The notes: generated by a model from the sequence alone, not told the origin. Positions 1 through 9,251 are shown, counted from the stretch's first letter. The stretch is DNA of 28,058 nt from Saprospiraceae bacterium (GCA_016714765.1 JADKCF010000028.1:1-28058); one strand, 5' to 3'. Numbers and translations are program-made.

Positions 1-123
1 CTCCTCGTGCTCCTTTATGCCTATCATTCTATCGGTACAATTGATTTTTGATATAAGAGCCCTCCTAAAGCTAGCTTTTGTAGCATTTAAAGACATTTGA
101 TGGTACCTATAAAAAACATCCAT
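1..123 (-). CDS. AAA ATPase (DUF4143-type), 5' end only
   Basis: Start of a gene that leaves the window on the left. From the ATG at 121-123 it reads MDVFYRYHQMSLNATK, then about 20 residues on ends in MIGIK followed by out-of-frame residues. One extra A in the AAA run near position 20 restores MIGIKGARG, the usual lead-in to the Walker A loop in Bacteroidota AAA ATPases with a C-terminal DUF4143 domain. The ATP site and nuclease-like domain lie outside the window. A Bacteroidota -7 box lies at 140-147 and three 32-bp repeats lie just beyond it. It is the first of three such ATPases here (others at 7852-9042 and 18436-19651). The family is often regarded as linked to mobile or toxin-like loci, but its biochemical role is poorly defined. 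The family call rests on a short stretch. Confidence 0.6.
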   Translation of the reverse strand, partial: MDVFYRYHQMSLNATKASFRRALISKINCTDRMIGIKEHEE

Positions 124-139
124 TACTTTATTTTTGGCA

Positions 140-147
140 CAAAGATA
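140..147 (-). promoter_or_regulatory. -7 promoter box of AAA ATPase 1
   Basis: On the minus strand this reads TATCTTTG, a full match to the Bacteroidota housekeeping -7 element TAnnTTTG, 16 bases before the ATPase ATG. The following bases TGCC are the same as after the -7 box of the second ATPase (9059-9066). No TTG is seen at the expected -33 position; that place is covered by the first 32-bp repeat unit, so activator- or operator-dependent transcription is possible. Confidence 0.5.
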
Positions 148-153
148 GTCATT

Positions 154-226
154 TTGCTTCTTAAAAAAGCATTTTTAATTTATTATTGCTTTTCAAAAAA
201 GCATATTTATTGATTTTTTGCTTTTG
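154..226. repeat. 32-bp direct repeats (3 units) upstream of AAA ATPase 1
   Basis: TTGCTT recurs at 154, 186 and 218, an exact 32-base spacing. The first two units each hold an imperfect palindrome, TTGCTTCTTAAAAAAGCA and TTGCTTTTCAAAAAAGCA, followed by an AT-rich spacer; the third is cut short after about 8 bases. Thirty-two bases is about three helical turns, so all sites would face the same side of the DNA. The array sits immediately upstream of the ATPase -7 box, as expected for operator or activator sites. Confidence 0.6.
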
Positions 227-241
227 TCATGGGCACATTAC

Positions 242-356
242 TCATCTGATTAAATCCCAATCCGTAAAAGTCTGCGCTAAGATGCTATCAATCGGCCGCC
301 GTATAGTGTAAGGCACGATTGTAAGTGGGGATGATGATGGAGAAGAAAACTGGCAT
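242..356 (-). pseudogene. 5' stub of a family 2 glycosyltransferase
   Basis: From the ATG at 354-356 the minus strand reads MPVFFSIIIPTYNRA, the signature N-terminus of GT2 (GT-A fold) glycosyltransferases. A frame change follows, then PIDSILAQTFTDWDLI, which is the next conserved stretch of the same family (normally followed by the first metal-binding Asp motif). Homology then stops at about 242, just where the repeat array of AAA ATPase 1 begins. Only about 38 codons remain, so no active enzyme is made. The simplest reading is a GT2 gene cut by arrival of the ATPase module or by a deletion. Bases 357-475 show no feature I can support. Confidence 0.7.
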
Positions 357-475
357 TCTATCAATTGATCAAGTCATTTAAAAGAAATCTTTGACCATCA
401 CTAAATCTTATAACAACTCTATCTCTAATTTTTTGGGTTCTAAATTTGAAGATAATGCTTTGTAAATAAGTGAAA

Positions 476-1406
476 CTAATTGGCTAGCATTTTTTCTAAC
501 AACACAAATCCTTGGTCTCTCACAATTGTAGGTAATACACCAACGTTACTAACAATGGGAATACATCCACATAACATAGATTCGCAAAGTGTTTGACCAA
601 AACTTTCGGTTATGGATGGCATTAGAAATAATTTATGGATTTGGAACATTCGCCGAGTTTCTTCTTTGTTTTGAAAAGAATATAGGTTTACGTTTTTTGG
701 CAAGCTGTTTTTATGTTTTTCAATCATATTTTCAGAAAAACCCGCGAATGTAAAGGTCTCATTTGGCATTTGTTTTGCACACTCAACCAACAAATCAAAT
801 CCTTTAAAATGAGTTTGATCATGATAAACATATGCTAATGCCAGTATTCCTTTCCGTTCAATTTTTTCATTAATGTGCCAAAATTCACCATCAAAATCTG
901 TAGGAATTACCCTGATTTTATCTTTCACTTCTAGCATGTGATGCAATAATCCAATTTATATCCCTCGCCACTTGGATCAGCATAGGTATTAATCGAAGCA
1001 ACTGAAGCTTCGCTCACCGGACAAGATAGGTAGCTGCTTGATAAGTTTTGCGCATGAGCCACTGAAGTCTACTGGGTTTATGAAAAACACCATATTGTAG
1101 TGATGGTATATTTCCTGCATCAAAACCTCCCAAAATTATGATAGATTTTTTTCCAAATATCTTAGCTAAAAAAACAGGAAAGATAGTGTGCCAAGATCCA
1201 AAATTGACAATAACTACATCTATAAAAATAATCTTCCACACAACATCAAAGTTATATTTTAGATAAGACCAAGCCTTACCGAAGAATGTATCCTTTAGAT
1301 CAAAGTGCGATACTGAGACAACGTATTCATTTTGCAACATTTCGATATCTCTGTAACCAAATACACTGCTGCCTGCAAAACAATACAATATCTTCTTAGG
1401 ATACAT
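476..1406 (-). CDS. GT-B fold (GT4-like) glycosyltransferase, frameshifted
   Basis: Three pieces on the minus strand belong to one enzyme of about 310 residues. The N-terminal part (from the ATG at 1406) starts MYPKKILYCFAGSSVFGY and contains IIILGGFDAGNIPS, a donor-side GT-B domain. A short middle piece in another frame (around 950-1015) reads SEASVASINTYADPSGEGYK. The C-terminal part (946 to 476) has HFKGFDLLVECAKQMP and MPSITESFGQTLCESML, the GT4 E-x7-E region that binds the nucleotide-sugar phosphate. Two frame changes separate the pieces. It would transfer a sugar from a nucleotide donor to a growing lipid-linked surface glycan at the cytoplasmic face; donor and acceptor cannot be read from sequence. 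It starts 38 bases from the divergent acyltransferase gene at 1445. Confidence 0.75.
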
Positions 1407-1420
1407 AATTCAATTTTACT

Positions 1421-1428
1421 TACTTTTG
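1421..1428 (+). promoter_or_regulatory. Possible -7 box for the plus-strand acyltransferase-deacetylase pair
   Basis: TACTTTTG matches TAnnTTTG and lies 16 bases before the start at 1445, in the only short gap between divergent genes. No TTG is found 19-21 bases upstream, so the -33 element is missing or weak. Confidence 0.3.
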
Positions 1429-1444
1429 CGTCAATAGAAAGATA

Positions 1445-2396
1445 ATGTCTATAAAAGATAAAGAAAAATATCGTTTATTTTCCACATCCGATGATGCAAA
1501 GATACCAATTTTTTTCAAACCTTGGTACTTGGACATTGTTTGCCTAAAAGGCGCATGGGACGTTAACATATATGAAGATGGAAACGAAGGAATTGCAGGG
1601 TTTTTAGTTTTTTATACCACAAAAAAATATGGTAGAAAGGGAATAATCATGCCACCACTCACCCCTTACTCTGGAGTATGGCTATGCATATGAATACCAA
1701 AAATTGAATCCCAAATAAAAAATCAACTGCTATAATTCAAAAACTTATAGAAGGGCTTCCCGAAATATGGCTTTCACGCAGTCTTTCCATAGTTCATTCG
1801 TGAATGGCCTACCTTTTTATTGGAAAAAATATACTCAAACGGTTAGGTATACTTTTTTTATCGAAGAATTGAAAGCATGGTCGATAGAAAGCATTGCCAC
1901 CAATACTAGAAATAAAATTAAGAAAGCATCCCAAAGCCTTGTAGTAGAAGCTTCTGATGATAAAGCTACCTTGTACCACTTGGTATCACAAGTAATGAAC
2001 GGCAAAGGGATGAAAATGACTTTGACCAGAGAAATGTTTTTTGAACTGGATGAAGCCATTTTAAGACATTCCAAGAGAAGAATTTTTTTAGTCAAAGATA
2101 ACACAGGTTATATTTATGCCGCTACATACATGATTTTAGATGTAGACACTGCATATCTGATGATGATAGGGTCAGACAAAAATACTAGACAAAATGGTGC
2201 TGTCCCGTTGGCTATTTATCACTCCATTGTAGAAGCTCAGTTGCATGTACAACACTTTGATTTCGAAGGCAGTATGTTAGAATCTATTTTCGATCTATTC
2301 TCAGGATTTGGTGGTGTTTTAAAACCATACTACAGGATTTACAAAGCAAAAAATATATTTTGGGACATTTTATATCGTATAAAAAAATTACAATGA
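1445..2396 (+). CDS. FemAB-like / GNAT-fold acyltransferase, frameshifted
   Basis: The N-terminal piece begins MSIKDKEKYRLFSTSDD and has KPWYLDIVCLKGAWDV and MPPLTPYSGVW, hallmarks of the FemAB-related GNAT proteins found in Bacteroidota polysaccharide clusters. After two frame changes (about 1680-1770; the link piece contains IIQKLIEGLPE-like residues) the C-terminal piece runs from FTQSFHSSFVNGLPFYWK to the stop at 2396. It includes the charged-helix region NTRNKIKKASQ and the late motif FDFEGSMLESIFDLFSGFGG. Total about 315 residues. Members usually move an acyl or aminoacyl group onto a sugar or peptide amine; the substrate here is unknown. The TGA overlaps the ATG of the deacetylase gene as ATGA (2393-2396), so the two are probably co-translated. 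Confidence 0.75.
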
Positions 2397-3714
2397 TCAA
2401 AATATCCGTTAACATAAAAACCAAGCTAGACAGTGTAGCTTTATCTAGGCTAATATATACCTTAGACTTCATACAGAATCATCCATGTGCCCCAAAAGTA
2501 TTTTGGTCTATTAATGAAAAAGGCGCAGACATCATTGTAAATTATGGTGATTCAGGAGAAGGTGTTAATATCCTAAAAATAGAGCGTTTTTGTTTTGAAA
2601 ATGAAATAACCAATTTGCCAAAACATATTTCATTAGACTATTCTGAAGCAATTCAAGTATATGGATTCACATCAGAAAAGGAAGAAAATAATGTAGCAAG
2701 TCCTATAGACATTTTTCAAACGATTTTTTTTCATATCTCGAGACATGAAGAGTGGTTTTCAAATGAAGTAAAAAAAGATATTCATGGTTTGATGAGTTCT
2801 GAAGAACACTTTTTAGTGCGTCAGCACATCCAGGATGTACCGGTTGTAGACCATCTGGTATTCTATTTATACGAGTTGCTTTCTTTAAATCCAAAGCAAC
2901 TACGTACATCGTTTAGATTAACACATGATATTGATGCCATTAGAAGATTCCCTTCGTTTTATAAGTTTATTAGAGCAAATGCAAATATCATTTTTTATCA
3001 AAAATCGAAATGGCTTTTATTAAAGAGATTATGGTCCACTTATGTTAAAGTCGTCTTTAATAAGGAAAATGATCCTTATGATACCTTTTCTTGGATGTTG
3101 ACCACAGACCATCCCAATATTGTAGATCGAAAAATTTATTTTCTTTCAGGCGGAAAAACCAAATACGAAAACTTTTACAATGTAAATGATCCAAAGTGTA
3201 CACCCATATTTAAATTGTGTGTAGAAAATCAATATGGATTAGGGATTCATCCAAGTTATTTGTCTGGCCAAAATGCTACAATGATCCAAAATGAAAAAAG
3301 TACATTAGAAAAAGCTGTAAATCAAAAAATAGCCCACTCCAGACAACACTTTTGAGATATCATATAAATGAAACCAGCAAGATATTAGATAAATTGAATG
3401 TAAGCTCTGATTCTAGTTTGGGATACCGTAACAAAACAGGCTTTAGATGTGGTACAGGCTTTCCTTACAAGCTTTATAACTTTGATACAGAAAGGGCCTT
3501 TGATTTTGTGGAAATCCCACTAGTAGTAATGGACATGGCAGTAATTCATCAAGTAGGTTGGAACGCAGATTTATTTATATCACATGTAGATGATTTTTTA
3601 AAAAAGAATCAGGGCTTCACGCAGATTACTTTTAACTTTCATAATTCAACTTTTGATCCCATTTTAGTGGACGCTCAAAAGCTAAAGTCGTATTATTTAG
3701 ATTTATTTGGTTAA
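2393..3714 (+). CDS. NodB-type polysaccharide deacetylase, one frameshift
   Basis: I chose the ATG at 2393 (MIKISVNIKTK) because it overlaps the previous stop and the protein is collinear with Bacteroidota deacetylases carrying an extra N-terminal domain. The NodB half has LTHDIDAIRRFP (first catalytic Asp pair), GLGIHPSY (metal-ligand region), SRQHF then LRYHIN, GFRCGTGFPYKLY, and FNFHNSTFD near the C-terminus. The frame breaks at about 3352 in a run of four T's; a fifth T gives SRQHFLRYH without a gap. Intact length would be about 440 residues. Such enzymes remove N- or O-acetyl groups from surface glycans with a divalent metal. Its TAA at 3712-3714 directly abuts the TAA of the convergent glycosyltransferase at 3711-3713, so the two genes overlap tail to tail. 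Confidence 0.85.
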
Positions 3715-5031
3715 TTTTTGTTAATGCAATTTTTGAATAAATCATTCAAAGTCTTTGCTCTAGCTGACCAAGAATCACTTTCAAGATCAGTTATTCTAAT
3801 ATAATTTTTTTCGTAACTATTACTTGACCATTCATTATACTTTTGTAAAATATAATCAATTGTATGTTGTAATGCCTTATCGTAGCTTTCATAGATTATT
3901 TTACCGCAATTAAACTTCTTAAAATTATGCTCAATTTCGGTATCGAACTCCCTTTAACAATGCATAATATGGGATTACGTGCTCCTAAATACTCATAAAA
4001 TTTTCCCGTTAAATTACCAGAAAAACTCTGATCATTTCAAGTGAGCATGACATTGATATTTGCCTCTTCTTGTATTTTAGTGCCTTCTGATTTGAAATCA
4101 ATCCCTTTAAACTCAGGACTTCCTTCGTTTTTGGATACTTTTCGCACCAAGATTCCCACTCCTGACCATCCTTACCTGCATAAATTATCTCAACTAAGTC
4201 TTTTTTAGGAGTGAATGGGTCAGTAAATCTTCTAGTGCTTTAAATAAAAATACAGGATCTATCAGCCCACTGTACAAAGATCCAGTAAATGCTACAGTAA
4301 ATTTTTGATTTTTAGCTGATTGTGGTTGTCTTGGTACTATTCCGTTTTCAATTACGACCGCTTTACAATCATATCTCTGAAGGGCATCTCCCACACCATT
4401 AGAAACAGCAAGAACTAAATCTGACTTTTTGAGCAAATTTTTCCATACCCAATCTTGAAAAGGCAATAAAACTAGATTGTTTCTCTTTTCTAAATATGGT
4501 AAATCATGAAAACTAACTACCCAAATAGATTTCGAAAAAGAGCTTAGTTAAATATCCTATCAATACGTTTGATGTAGGTCGAAAAGATGATATTACTACG
4601 GCTGGATTGTCTCTATTGTTTATTAATTTTAAAACAGTTTTAATAAAGCCATGAAGTATATAAATAAACCCACCTTCACCTAAGAAAATATTAAATGGAA
4701 GAGATTCATTAACTTTTATTAACCATTTTACGGCTGAATTTTTTTTGTGCTCTGATGAAAAATGGATGGAATCTTTGGCAGACTTAAACAACGCCAAGAT
4801 AGTCCTATAATCAAGGGTATAAAGTTTATGTATATTGATACCTTCTAATAGGATCTCCTCCTTAGGAAACAGGTTTTGATTGGATGTTGTTAAAACTTCA
4901 ACGTGATTTCCACTTTCGAATAAAGCTTTGGCTAAATTAAAATTTCTTTTTATAGCTATAGACTGTATTCGAGGGAAATAATACGATATATATATTATAT
5001 TAAATTTCCTTTTACCTTCTTCTTCAATCAT
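3711..5031 (-). CDS. GT4-like glycosyltransferase, several frameshifts
   Basis: From the ATG at 5031 the protein starts MIEEEGKRKFNIIYISYYFP, with the GT-B acceptor domain through VVISSFRPTSNVLIGYLTK. In a second frame come SIWVVSFHDLPYLEKRNN and MPFQDWVWKNLLKKSDLVLA, then ENGIVPRQ and VAFTGSLYSG, the start of the donor domain. Further pieces in other frames read IIYAGKDGQEWESW and a region resembling LTGKFYEYLGARNPIL. A final open stretch of about 80 residues from FDTEIEHNFKKF ends LNDLFKNCINKN at the TAA 3711-3713. Total about 435 residues with at least four frame changes, the most broken gene of the left half. Its ATG overlaps the end of the LpxD-like gene by 8 bases, indicating one transcript. 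Sugar specificity is unknown. Confidence 0.7.
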
Positions 5032-5911
5032 GGGAGTGATCAGTGTTTAAAGGTTTACCTGGATTGCCTACAATTTTAGAGCCAATGGGTACATCTTTAA
5101 TGATCACACTCCCCATCCCGACCAGTGAATCGTTGCCTAAAGTAAGTCCATTCAAAATACTAGCAGATGGAGCACCAGGACATCATTACCAATATGAACA
5201 CTTCCCGCAACCATGGCGTTTGCAATTGGGGTATTGCTTCCTATCTGCACCATGCGCCAATGTGTACCAAAGTTATCAATTTTACTATCTGTACCAATAA
5301 ACGTAGTATTTAGTAGCCCCCTGTCTATGGGTATTATTTCCCTATTTCAACATGATCACTAATCACAACACTACCAATATGTGGTATATACTCAAAATGC
5401 CTACTTCATTCTTTTCGTAGCCAAAGCCATCACCTCCAATCACACATCCTGCTCCTATTTTGGCATCTTTACCTATTTTTGTTCCTTTTTTTATAATAGT
5501 ATGGTGGTCAATTGATGTATTATTTTCTATGATACAGTCTTCTTCGATGATCACAAAATGTCCAATATTAACATTTTGACCTATGACCGCTGTCTCATGA
5601 ATGATGGCAGTTTCACTTATTTTGTGGACTTGTTGTTTAGAATGTAAAAGTTTCAATGCTTTTTGGAAAGCAAGTCTTGGATTGTCAAATCAAATAGCTA
5701 CATACAGTATTCAATTTGGATACATCATCTATTTTGGACAAATGATGATACCTGCTCTGATGTCTTTTATCAAATGAGTATTCTTTTTAGATACCCACAT
5801 AATGATGTCTTGATCATTATTATGGATATTTAGATCGCCTACCCTATTGACAAAAACAGATATACTATTTCCAAGCACTTCAATAGGATCCAGTAATTTT
5901 ATGATTTTCAT
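5024..5911 (-). CDS. LpxD-like hexapeptide-repeat N-acyltransferase, frameshifted
   Basis: The N-terminal non-repeat domain starts at the ATG 5911 (MKIIKLLDPIEVLGNSIS). After frame changes a left-handed beta-helix follows: TAIIHETAVIGQNVNIGHFV, IGAGCVIGGDGFGYEK (a motif shared with LpxD), IGSVVISDHVEIGNNT, IDRGLLNTTFIGTDSKIDN, AGSVHIGNDV, and GLTLGNDSLVGMGSVIIKDV, ending KIVGNPGKPLNTD. The stop is at 5024-5026. Total about 295 residues, somewhat shorter than LpxD of lipid A synthesis (about 340). Inside a glycan cluster and next to a PIG-L deacetylase, it is more likely to N- or O-acylate a nucleotide sugar than to serve lipid A, but that is inference. The usual catalytic His lies in the segment read here as DNFGTHWRMVQIG, where another small frame error is likely. 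Confidence 0.75.
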
Positions 5912-5930
5912 CTAGATACATCTCTATAAA

Positions 5931-6565
5931 TTACATAATCCATCTAATCACCTCAAATACCTCAGCATACTTTGTATTTATTTGAACCCCGTGTCCTGGC
6001 TAATGATCTGATAAACTCCTCATTTGCATAATTTCGATGTTTTTGAGATTCGTATTTATTTAAAGCATCAATTTTTATTTTGATGTACTTATCTTCTAAC
6101 TTAAAAAAAACAACTTGTCCTAAAATTAAAATTGTTCCATGGTATCTCTCGTAACATAAAATGCTCGTGAATTTAAATGCTCGAATCGCCTCATTAGTAA
6201 TTGTCTGATGGTCTTGGTGATATCATTTAAGCTGGGTACCAATACAATATCCGGATTTATTTTTCTCTTAAATCCAACAGTACATCTAAGATTTCTTGTC
6301 TAAAATAATTAAATTTTCTTACATCGTAATTGAAAAGATGGAGATTCTCTGGCTTTATGCCTAATATTCTAGTAGCCCTTTTGACCTCGGTGATTAAAAT
6401 GTCTTTAGGAAATTGTGGCAAAACAGATTGTTCGCAAGCAGAAAATGCAGCATAGTGAACTTCTGCCCCTTCATCAAGCAAAGCAGCTATAGTGCCCCCA
6501 CAACCAAACTCTCCATCATCCGTATGGGGCGATAATATGAGTATCTTTCTTTTAAGATTGATCAT
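5931..6565 (-). CDS. PIG-L / LmbE family deacetylase, one or more frameshifts
   Basis: The start at 6565 reads MINLKRKILILSPHTDDGEF, with the zinc-binding motif PHTDDGEFGCGG (family form HPDDE..GCGG). The frame continues to about 6257, then shifts; the next frame has HQDHQTITNEAIRAFK, the second conserved His motif, and a last frame ends GVQINTKYAEVFEVIRWIM at the TAA 5931-5933. Total about 211 residues, normal for the family. PIG-L enzymes de-N-acetylate amino sugars using zinc. It overlaps the upstream GT4 gene by 14 bases and lies 19 bases before the LpxD-like gene. Deacetylation followed by re-acylation of one amino sugar is a reasonable guess for the pair. Confidence 0.85.
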
Positions 6566-7766
6566 TCTCTATTTTATAATTGCCATTTATAATATACTCA
6601 TTTATACTTTGATTTATAATCATATAAAAATCATTTTTATTCTCGCACATATCACATAAATCTCCTCCACCAATTTTCTTATCATCAAACTCATTTAAAG
6701 CTTTTGTTCTCCCTGCATGCCCCATTTTTGTTTGTTGCTCGTGGGTTAGGGCAAGAAAATCATTTATTGCTTTGATAAGAGATCCGACATCTTTTATATT
6801 CACTAAATAACCATTCACTCCTTCATCCACTGTTTCCTCACATCCTGCGGCATGAGTAGTGATGACTGGTTTACCCATAGACATACCTTCTATGACTATT
6901 CTGGGCAGACCTTCCCTGTACGATGGCAGTACGATACAGTCTGACTGTGCTATGATATTCCTTACATCCTTTATAAAACCATGATAATACACCACATCCT
7001 CATCCACCCACCTTACCAGTTCGTCTTTATCTACTGTGGCAGGATTTTCCGCATCCAACTCCCCTACTACCCAAAATGCTACATCCTGTCTGATATTTTT
7101 GATTTTTCGGGCCGCTTCGACAAACTCTCGAATTCCCTTATCATAAAGCAGTCGCCCTATAAATGTAAAAATGGTTTTCTCTTTGTCCTGACTATTGGGA
7201 TACGGATGATACCATGTGGTATCCACACCACAGCCTTTGACAGAAATGGCTCTATCACCCGATACTATACCCAATTGTGCAAACAACTCCCTATCTTCTA
7301 CATTTTCAAAAATAAACTTTTTATGGTACTGTGCAGAAAAACGATACAACATGGTCATCATCTTTCGAACAAAACCTTTATGTATAAATGCATAGCCTAG
7401 ACCAGTCACCACCGCTATAGATTTTACACCGGCAAACCTGGCTGCTATACCGCCATATATATTGGGTTTATTGGTAAAATGCAGGATGATATCAGGCTTT
7501 ATTTTTTTATACTTTCTGGTCAGTTCTAATAATAAAAAAAAATCTTTGATAGGATTGGTGCTGTCCCTATCCAGTAATCTCAGCCCATAATGTCGCACGG
7601 TAGGATATTTCTCTTTGTAGGTAAGATACTCATCTACCGGAGCAATTACGACCACATCCATACCTTCTGCAATAAACTTATCTATCAGATTAAGTCTGAA
7701 GTTGTAGATATTCCAGGTGGAATTCGCAACCAATGCTACCGTCTTTATATTTTTTTGATTACTCAA
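6552..7766 (-). CDS. GT4 glycosyltransferase (PglA/WbnK-like)
   Basis: A 404-residue protein, open throughout. The N-terminal domain has VALVANSTWNIYNFRLNLI and ILHFTNKPNIYGGIAAR, then VTGLGYAFIHKG, typical of GT4 enzymes that add HexNAc or hexose to undecaprenyl-linked sugars (the PglA type). The donor domain has GCGVDTTWYHP, FIGRLLYDKGIREF, and LPSYREGLPRIVIEGMSMGK with the E-x7-E pair, then PVITTHAAGCEETVDEG. The first codon of the open frame is TTG, with an in-frame TGA four codons upstream, so either a TTG start is used or the start has been displaced by a base error. Near the C-terminus KKIGGGDLCDMCENKN looks locally odd and may hide a further small indel. Confidence 0.85.
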   Translation of the reverse strand: MSNQKNIKTVALVANSTWNIYNFRLNLIDKFIAEGMDVVVIAPVDEYLTYKEKYPTVRHYGLRLLDRDSTNPIKDFFLLLELTRKYKKIKPDIILHFTNKPNIYGGIAARFAGVKSIAVVTGLGYAFIHKGFVRKMMTMLYRFSAQYHKKFIFENVEDRELFAQLGIVSGDRAISVKGCGVDTTWYHPYPNSQDKEKTIFTFIGRLLYDKGIREFVEAARKIKNIRQDVAFWVVGELDAENPATVDKDELVRWVDEDVVYYHGFIKDVRNIIAQSDCIVLPSYREGLPRIVIEGMSMGKPVITTHAAGCEETVDEGVNGYLVNIKDVGSLIKAINDFLALTHEQQTKMGHAGRTKALNEFDDKKIGGGDLCDMCENKNDFYMIINQSINEYIINGNYKIENDQS

Positions 7767-7851
7767 AGTATGATTTCACTTTATCAGTTATTATTGGGTT
7801 TAGAGATTCAAAGTTTTTCGTAGATACGTTTTAAAAATCAATTTCCTGAAA

Positions 7852-9042
7852 TTACACTTCATCATGAATATACTTCCAATTTTTTACCTGATAATCATTT
7901 AGCTTCGCTTCTTGTGCTCCACTATAAATCAGATTCATTTGCAACTTGGAGTCCAAAGCTTTGAGTTTTTTCATAGGTATCAAAAACTCGGGTTTAAACG
8001 TTTTTCCTGATTTGATCTCCGTCATCTCCACACTTCCATCTTCCTTTCTTTCTAGCAAATCTACTTCCAGACCATTACTATCTCTAAAGAAAAACATATC
8101 AGGGTCCATTTGACGGTGCGCTTTATACTTCACCTTTTCTGCTATGATAAAGTTTTCAAAAACCAATCCATACTTATCAGATGCTTTTAGTTTGGCTTCA
8201 TCAAATAATCCCAACAAATGACACAACAATCCGGTGTCATAAAAGTATACTTTGGGAGTTTTCACCAGTCGTTTACCCATATTTTTGTGAAAACTAGGAA
8301 GCATAAAAATGATATAACTAGACTCAAGGATAGAAATCCATGCTTTTACTGTATTAACCGTCAAATTCAGATCATTGCTGAGATCTGTAAAATTTAACTG
8401 TGACCCACTTTTATACGCTACCAAGCTCAAAAAAGTACGGAAAGTAGTTAGGTTGCCTATATTTATCAGATCAGAAACATTGCGCTCCAAGTATGTCTTA
8501 ATGTAATTTTTATAAAACATTTTAGTGGGAATGTTTTCCGTCAATTTGCCAGGATAAAATCCACTGATCATAATATTTTCTAACGAAGTATTCCAAGACT
8601 CAAGTGGAGCCATTTCCTCAAAATCAAATGGAAATAAGGTGGAAATATCTATCCTGCCCGCTAAAGATTGTGTGATCCCTCGGTGCAACAAGTAATTTTG
8701 TGACCCAGAGACAACAAATCTTCCCGGTATTCTATTTTCGTCTACTATGCCTTGAAGAAAAGAAAACAAAACAGGCATCTTTTGTGCCTCATCTATGATC
8801 AAACCATTGCTATTTTCTTCTAAGTAACCCCTTACATCAGATAATACCATTTTATGGGTATCCGGATCTTCAAGACTTATATATTTGTATTCAGGAAAAA
8901 CCTGCTTTAATAAGGTAGATTTTCCAGCTTGCCGAGGCCCACCTACACTTATGACTGGATAATACTTAGCAGCTTCTCGTAGATGTTCCTTTAATTTCCT
9001 GATTACAAATGTTTTACCTTCCATTGCATTTAACTTATTCAT
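7852..9042 (-). CDS. AAA ATPase (AAA_14) with DUF4143 domain
   Basis: A complete 396-residue protein; the better start may be the second Met (MEGKTFVIRK, at 9024). Walker A is GGPRQAGKST (residues about 33-42), Walker B is GLIIDEAQ, and the sensor region is VVSGSQNYLLHRGITQSL. The second half has SDLINIGNLTTFRTF, a winged-helix stretch NLTVNTVKAWISILES, and YFYDTGLLCHLLG. The late DSNGLEVDLLERK and TEIKSGKT resemble the PD-(D/E)xK-like metal site of DUF4143 proteins. Role in the cell is not established. A near-consensus promoter at 9059-9089 and seven 23-bp repeats from 9091 lie directly upstream. It is not obviously tied to the glycan genes around it, so it reads as an inserted accessory gene. 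Confidence 0.92.
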   Translation of the reverse strand: MNKLNAMEGKTFVIRKLKEHLREAAKYYPVISVGGPRQAGKSTLLKQVFPEYKYISLEDPDTHKMVLSDVRGYLEENSNGLIIDEAQKMPVLFSFLQGIVDENRIPGRFVVSGSQNYLLHRGITQSLAGRIDISTLFPFDFEEMAPLESWNTSLENIMISGFYPGKLTENIPTKMFYKNYIKTYLERNVSDLINIGNLTTFRTFLSLVAYKSGSQLNFTDLSNDLNLTVNTVKAWISILESSYIIFMLPSFHKNMGKRLVKTPKVYFYDTGLLCHLLGLFDEAKLKASDKYGLVFENFIIAEKVKYKAHRQMDPDMFFFRDSNGLEVDLLERKEDGSVEMTEIKSGKTFKPEFLIPMKKLKALDSKLQMNLIYSGAQEAKLNDYQVKNWKYIHDEV

Positions 9043-9058
9043 ACAATAAATAAAGGCA

Positions 9059-9089
9059 CAAATGTAATATTTTCATTTCAATAATGCAA
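9059..9089 (-). promoter_or_regulatory. Promoter of AAA ATPase 2
   Basis: On the minus strand TTG (9089-9087), 20 bases, then TACATTTG (9066-9059) match the Bacteroidota consensus TTG-N19-21-TAnnTTTG at every fixed position. The -7 box is 16 bases from the ATG at 9042, and the bases after it (TGCC) repeat what is seen at AAA ATPase 1. The iteron array begins two bases upstream of the -33 TTG. Confidence 0.6.
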
Positions 9090-9090
9090 A

Positions 9091-9251
9091 TTTACATAAA
9101 TTAAATTGATGGATTTACATAAATCAAACTGATGATTTTACATAAACTAAATTGAAAGATTTACATAAACTAAATTGATGGATTTACATAAACTAAATTG
9201 ATGGATTTACATAAATAAAAATGATGGATTTACATAAATTAGACTGATTGA
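9091..9251. repeat. Seven 23-bp iterons upstream of AAA ATPase 2
   Basis: The core TTTACATAAA occurs at 9091, 9114, 9137, 9160, 9183, 9206 and 9229, an exact 23-base spacing with no indel. The remainder of the unit is close to CTAAATTGATGGA with a few substitutions. The core is nearly self-complementary. The array abuts the -33 element of the ATPase promoter. It has no unique spacers and is not a CRISPR. Binding by a repressor or activator, perhaps the ATPase itself, is the natural hypothesis. Confidence 0.85.

Noticed and set aside
3340..3360. In-frame TGA as selenocysteine, given selD nearby
   Set aside because: The reading frame after the TGA does not continue the deacetylase; a one-base insertion does. 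No selenocysteine machinery is visible and the position is not a Cys site in the family.
5043..5300. Plus-strand 85-codon frame
   Set aside because: It is antisense to the hexapeptide repeats of the LpxD-like gene, whose periodicity gives open complementary frames.
9091..9251. CRISPR array
   Set aside because: Units are contiguous 23-bp repeats without unique spacers, and no cas gene is nearby. The same applies to the heptamer and 105-bp arrays.
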